Positions 6,336-8,441 of a stretch of 8,441 bases of DNA are shown one piece after another. Made by a program: the position numbers and the translations under genes. Source of the DNA: CAUZEO01 sp963578625 (GTDB taxonomy: Bacteria > Verrucomicrobiota > Kiritimatiellia > SLOV01); assembly GCA_963578625.1 (NCBI GenBank), contig CAUZEO010000231.1, positions 1 to 8,441 on the forward strand. The letters run 5' to 3'. Each line of letters begins with the position of its first letter. Position 1 is the stretch's first letter. The notes beneath the pieces were generated by a model. It did not search any database and had not been told where the DNA came from. It saw only the letters and a program-made list of their open reading frames with translations.

Positions 6336-7352
6336 ATGAACCGAAAAACGAAATTCCAAGACGCCGTCAATCGCGCGACGGCGTGGATTGTAAAGCATCA
6401 GCAGCCGGACGGAAGCTTCGGCGAGGTCGAGAGTCTGACCCACTACATGGCGCTGCCTGCGGCGTTGCTGTACCTGGGCCAGGCGCAGAGCGCAGCCCGT
6501 CTCATGCCGTATCTGAAGTCGACCTACCAAAAAGAGAATGGGGACTACGATTTTCCTCCGGCTGATGCAAAGCCGGGACACCTTGCGGAGGCAAAGTACG
6601 GTCCGGCGTGGATGATTTTTTCGGCGCACGTGAATCTAGCTTTGGATCTCTCGATGCCGGCCGTTCCGCACATGCTTACCTATCAGCACGATGAAACCGG
6701 CGGCGTATTCGGCCGGCCGGACCACGCAAGGGATGGCAAAGGGATACTGCACGTCTTGGCAACGCCCTGTGTCGGCCAGGCTGCACTGATCACCGGACAC
6801 GTCGCTGAGGCGCGTCGCATGGGGGACTACCTGGTTGATTACCTGATTGCGGAGAACCCGGACATGAGCAAAGCTTTCTACCCGGTGTGGGACACCGAGC
6901 GAGGGCTTCGGACGGATGAAGACGCACCCATTGCTCCGAATATGCCGCGGGTGCTGGAGCGCGGTGCGCCGGACCAGCATCATTTCGTAACCGGATTCAT
7001 GATCTCGTTCCTCACGGATCTTTATCGTGCTACGGGTGAGCAAAAGTATCTCGACGGCGCTCTGGCAATGTACGAATTCGGCGAAGACGGGTCGGGCGAG
7101 ATATACCGCAGCACGGCCTCTCACAAGTTCTGTTGGGGCTGCGGATCGTTGTATCGTGTAACCGGCGATGCGAGGCACCTGGAGTCAGCCTGCCGCGTGG
7201 CGGAATTCCTGGTTGAACATGCACAGGATCCCGACGGTTCCATGGTGCACTACGCTTTCATCGACTCGTCCGCCAACTGGGCCTATTCGCCCCGTCTGAA
7301 CATCACGGGACAATTTGCGCTGTGGATTCAAAAGACAATCGATCTTCTATAG
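6336..7352 (+). CDS. Unrecognised alpha/alpha-toroid-like protein upstream of nanE
   Basis: The function is not recognised. From ATG 6336 the protein has 338 residues, no signal peptide or membrane segment, and repeated helical units of the kind found in alpha/alpha toroids (terpene cyclases, prenyltransferases, sugar epimerases and unsaturated-uronyl hydrolases). Examples are AWIVKHQQPDGSFG (about 16-29), a terpene-cyclase-like repeat motif, TGEQKYLDGALAMYEF and TGDARHLESACRVAEF. Possible active-site residues include H-H in APDQHHFVTGF and the C266-W-G-C-G motif. Its stop overlaps the NanE GTG by one base, so it probably acts on the same amino-sugar route, for instance as a sugar hydrolase, lyase or epimerase. 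It does not match N-acylglucosamine 2-epimerase motifs that I recall. The frame stays open upstream to a possible start at 6195, but that part translates the palindrome and is unlikely to be protein. ATG 6336 has no clear Shine-Dalgarno; a TTG at 6321 has AGGA 6 nt upstream and is an alternative. Confidence 0.75.
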   Translation: MNRKTKFQDAVNRATAWIVKHQQPDGSFGEVESLTHYMALPAALLYLGQAQSAARLMPYLKSTYQKENGDYDFPPADAKPGHLAEAKYGPAWMIFSAHVNLALDLSMPAVPHMLTYQHDETGGVFGRPDHARDGKGILHVLATPCVGQAALITGHVAEARRMGDYLVDYLIAENPDMSKAFYPVWDTERGLRTDEDAPIAPNMPRVLERGAPDQHHFVTGFMISFLTDLYRATGEQKYLDGALAMYEFGEDGSGEIYRSTASHKFCWGCGSLYRVTGDARHLESACRVAEFLVEHAQDPDGSMVHYAFIDSSANWAYSPRLNITGQFALWIQKTIDLL

Positions 7353-8047
7353 TGCTTCCGGCCCTTCGTGGCGGACTGATTGTCTCCTGTCAGGCCGAAG
7401 GAGACGACCCGTTTAACAATCCGGAAGGCATTGCCCTTTTCGCCCGTGCCGCATTTTTGGGCGGCGCAGTGGGAATTCGCGCGCGTCAGCCGGAGAATAT
7501 TGCAGTGGTAAAGTCTGTTGTGGACCTTCCGGTCATCGGAATTACCAAGGCGGAGTTTGAAGACGGATCGGTTCTTATCACTGCGGATTTCGACGATGTG
7601 GAGTCGATCGCGACGGCCGGCGCGGATATTGTTGCCCTCGACGTGACACGCCGGACCCGGCCCAACGGCTTGGACGGCCCGTCGTTTCTCCGGGACGTGC
7701 GTTCACGCTGCAGCCTGCCGCTGATGGCAGACGTATCTACATTGGAGGAGGGACTCGCCGCGGCGAGCGCGGGGGCCGATTTCGTGGGCCCGACTTTGCA
7801 CGGATTTACGCCGTACACCGCGGAATCAGGAGCATCCGGCCCGAACTGGGGGTTGGTCGAGAAAATGTGCTCACAACTTCCGGTGCCTGTGATCATGGAG
7901 GGCGGCATCTGGACGCCGGATCAGGCGCGGCGGGCACTGGACCTGGGGGCCTTCGCGGTCGTAGTCGGAACGGCGATTACCAGGCCGCGCGTGATTGCCG
8001 CTGCGTTCGTGGACGCGATGAAGTGTGCCGGTCAGGAATCCGCCTGA
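7352..8047 (+). CDS. nanE: N-acetylmannosamine-6-phosphate 2-epimerase (NanE)
   Basis: This cytoplasmic enzyme converts ManNAc-6-phosphate to GlcNAc-6-phosphate in sialic acid and ManNAc catabolism. The 231 residues match the NanE TIM-barrel family from end to end: GGLIVSCQAEG at the start, GGAVGIRAR, LPVIGITK with the likely catalytic Lys (K66), DIVALDVTRRTRP, LMADVSTLEEGLAAASAGAD, FVGPTLHGFTPYT, PVIMEGGIWTPDQA with the likely catalytic Glu (E183), and the phosphate-site end VVVGTAITRPRVI. GTG 7352 is chosen because MLPALRGGLIVSCQ fits the usual short N-terminus and it overlaps the previous stop as TAGTG. An in-frame GTG at 7322 would add ten residues with no support from the family. No Shine-Dalgarno is visible, so translation may rely on re-initiation from the upstream gene. 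No neighbouring nanA or nanK is visible. Confidence 0.93.
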   Translation: MLPALRGGLIVSCQAEGDDPFNNPEGIALFARAAFLGGAVGIRARQPENIAVVKSVVDLPVIGITKAEFEDGSVLITADFDDVESIATAGADIVALDVTRRTRPNGLDGPSFLRDVRSRCSLPLMADVSTLEEGLAAASAGADFVGPTLHGFTPYTAESGASGPNWGLVEKMCSQLPVPVIMEGGIWTPDQARRALDLGAFAVVVGTAITRPRVIAAAFVDAMKCAGQESA

Positions 8048-8063
8048 GTCAGGATCTTCCTTT

Positions 8064-8070
8064 GAGGGGG
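8064..8070 (+). promoter_or_regulatory. Shine-Dalgarno for the PhyH-like gene
   Basis: GAGGGGG lies 4 nt before ATG 8075 and supports that start over the in-frame ATG at 8129, which has no comparable site. Confidence 0.5.
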
Positions 8071-8074
8071 TCCC

Positions 8075-8441
8075 ATGGCACTACAACAACGGAAAGCGGT
8101 ACCATCATGCCGAGATTGTTCGATTTCGATGAAAACAAAAAAGAGTCCTTCACCTGCGGAACTGCACCGCTACGCGGATCAGGGGTATTTCGTGGTTCCC
8201 CGGCTTTTTTCCGCGGACGATATTCGGCGGATCGACCACGAGATTAACGAGATCGTTGAGTCGGCGAAGGAATCGGATGATTTCAGTGCGGTGCTGGAAC
8301 TCGAACCGGAATCCGATGGCGATCGCCCCGTGGTGCGGCGAATCTACAATCCGTTTCACCAGCACGACGCCTTCAAAAAGCTTGCTACGGATGCGCGGAT
8401 TATGGACCGGATCGAGGCCCTGATCGGGGAGAATATCGAAC
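8075..8441 (+). CDS. Phytanoyl-CoA dioxygenase (PhyH) family protein (3' end outside window)
   Basis: This is the N-terminal part (122 residues) of a probable Fe(II)/2-oxoglutarate-dependent oxygenase of the PhyH family. The match is to the family's opening: HRYADQGYFVVPRLFSADDI followed by a helix (IRRIDHEINEIVESA), then RRIYNPFHQHDAFKKLATD and MDRIEALIGENI, where relatives have a pattern like R-x-I-x-x-P and a short helix ending in LIG. The diagnostic iron-binding His-x-Asp and distal His fall beyond the window, so the activity is unproven. It begins 27 bp after nanE and is likely co-transcribed with it. ATG 8075 has a good Shine-Dalgarno; starting there adds an unusual basic, Cys-containing stretch (RKAVPSCRDCS) before the conserved region, while ATG 8129 would start nearer to the domain. 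The substrate cannot be deduced; in this context a sugar or lipid side chain is conceivable. Confidence 0.72.
   Translation, partial: MALQQRKAVPSCRDCSISMKTKKSPSPAELHRYADQGYFVVPRLFSADDIRRIDHEINEIVESAKESDDFSAVLELEPESDGDRPVVRRIYNPFHQHDAFKKLATDARIMDRIEALIGENIE

Noticed and set aside
6167..6370. Minus-strand open frame across the palindrome
   Set aside because: It resembles the plus-strand reading only because the palindrome is self-complementary; it overlaps the start of the toroid gene and has no family features.
8107..8247. Alternative start of the PhyH-like gene at ATG 8107
   Set aside because: That frame gives a short peptide ending at 8247 with no PhyH features; the 8075 frame carries the family-like sequence and runs on to the window edge.

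Overview
The window looks like a chromosomal piece from a GC-rich bacterium of the PVC superphylum (Verrucomicrobiota, Planctomycetota or a relative). Two things point there: a membrane protein joining a DUF2231-like domain to a Planctomycete-type cytochrome c domain (PSCyt1-like), and the remnant of an autotransporter-associated beta-strand repeat protein with the C-terminal tail common in Verrucomicrobiota. The assignment is an inference from domain content, not from a marker gene.

Left part (1-3675, + strand): the 3' part of a XylG-type sugar ABC ATPase overlaps a XylH-type permease by 4 bp. The permease is followed closely by the DUF2231/cytochrome c membrane protein. The first two form the core of a D-xylose-class importer; its binding protein would lie outside the window. 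The third gene may share the transcript but has no obvious role in sugar uptake.

Middle (about 3732-6049): a decayed beta-strand-repeat surface protein, with at least three frame changes and one in-frame stop, ends 9 bp from the end of a convergent, intact minus-strand gene. That gene encodes an exported protein with two retropepsin-like lobes (D-S-G-A and D-T-A-A). The two genes appear to end in the same kind of C-terminal module.

Divergent intergenic region (6050-6335): it holds a plausible sigma70-type promoter for the minus-strand gene, a pair of 9-bp direct repeats, and a striking 42-bp near-perfect palindrome with a 12-bp perfect palindrome at its core.

Right part (6336-8441, + strand): an unrecognised protein that looks like an alpha/alpha toroid overlaps by one base (TAGTG) an N-acetylmannosamine-6-phosphate 2-epimerase (NanE). 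After 27 bp comes the start of a phytanoyl-CoA-dioxygenase-like gene cut by the window edge. The arrangement suggests an amino-sugar or sialic-acid catabolic operon. No RNA genes, CRISPR arrays, insertion sequences or convincing intrinsic terminators were seen.
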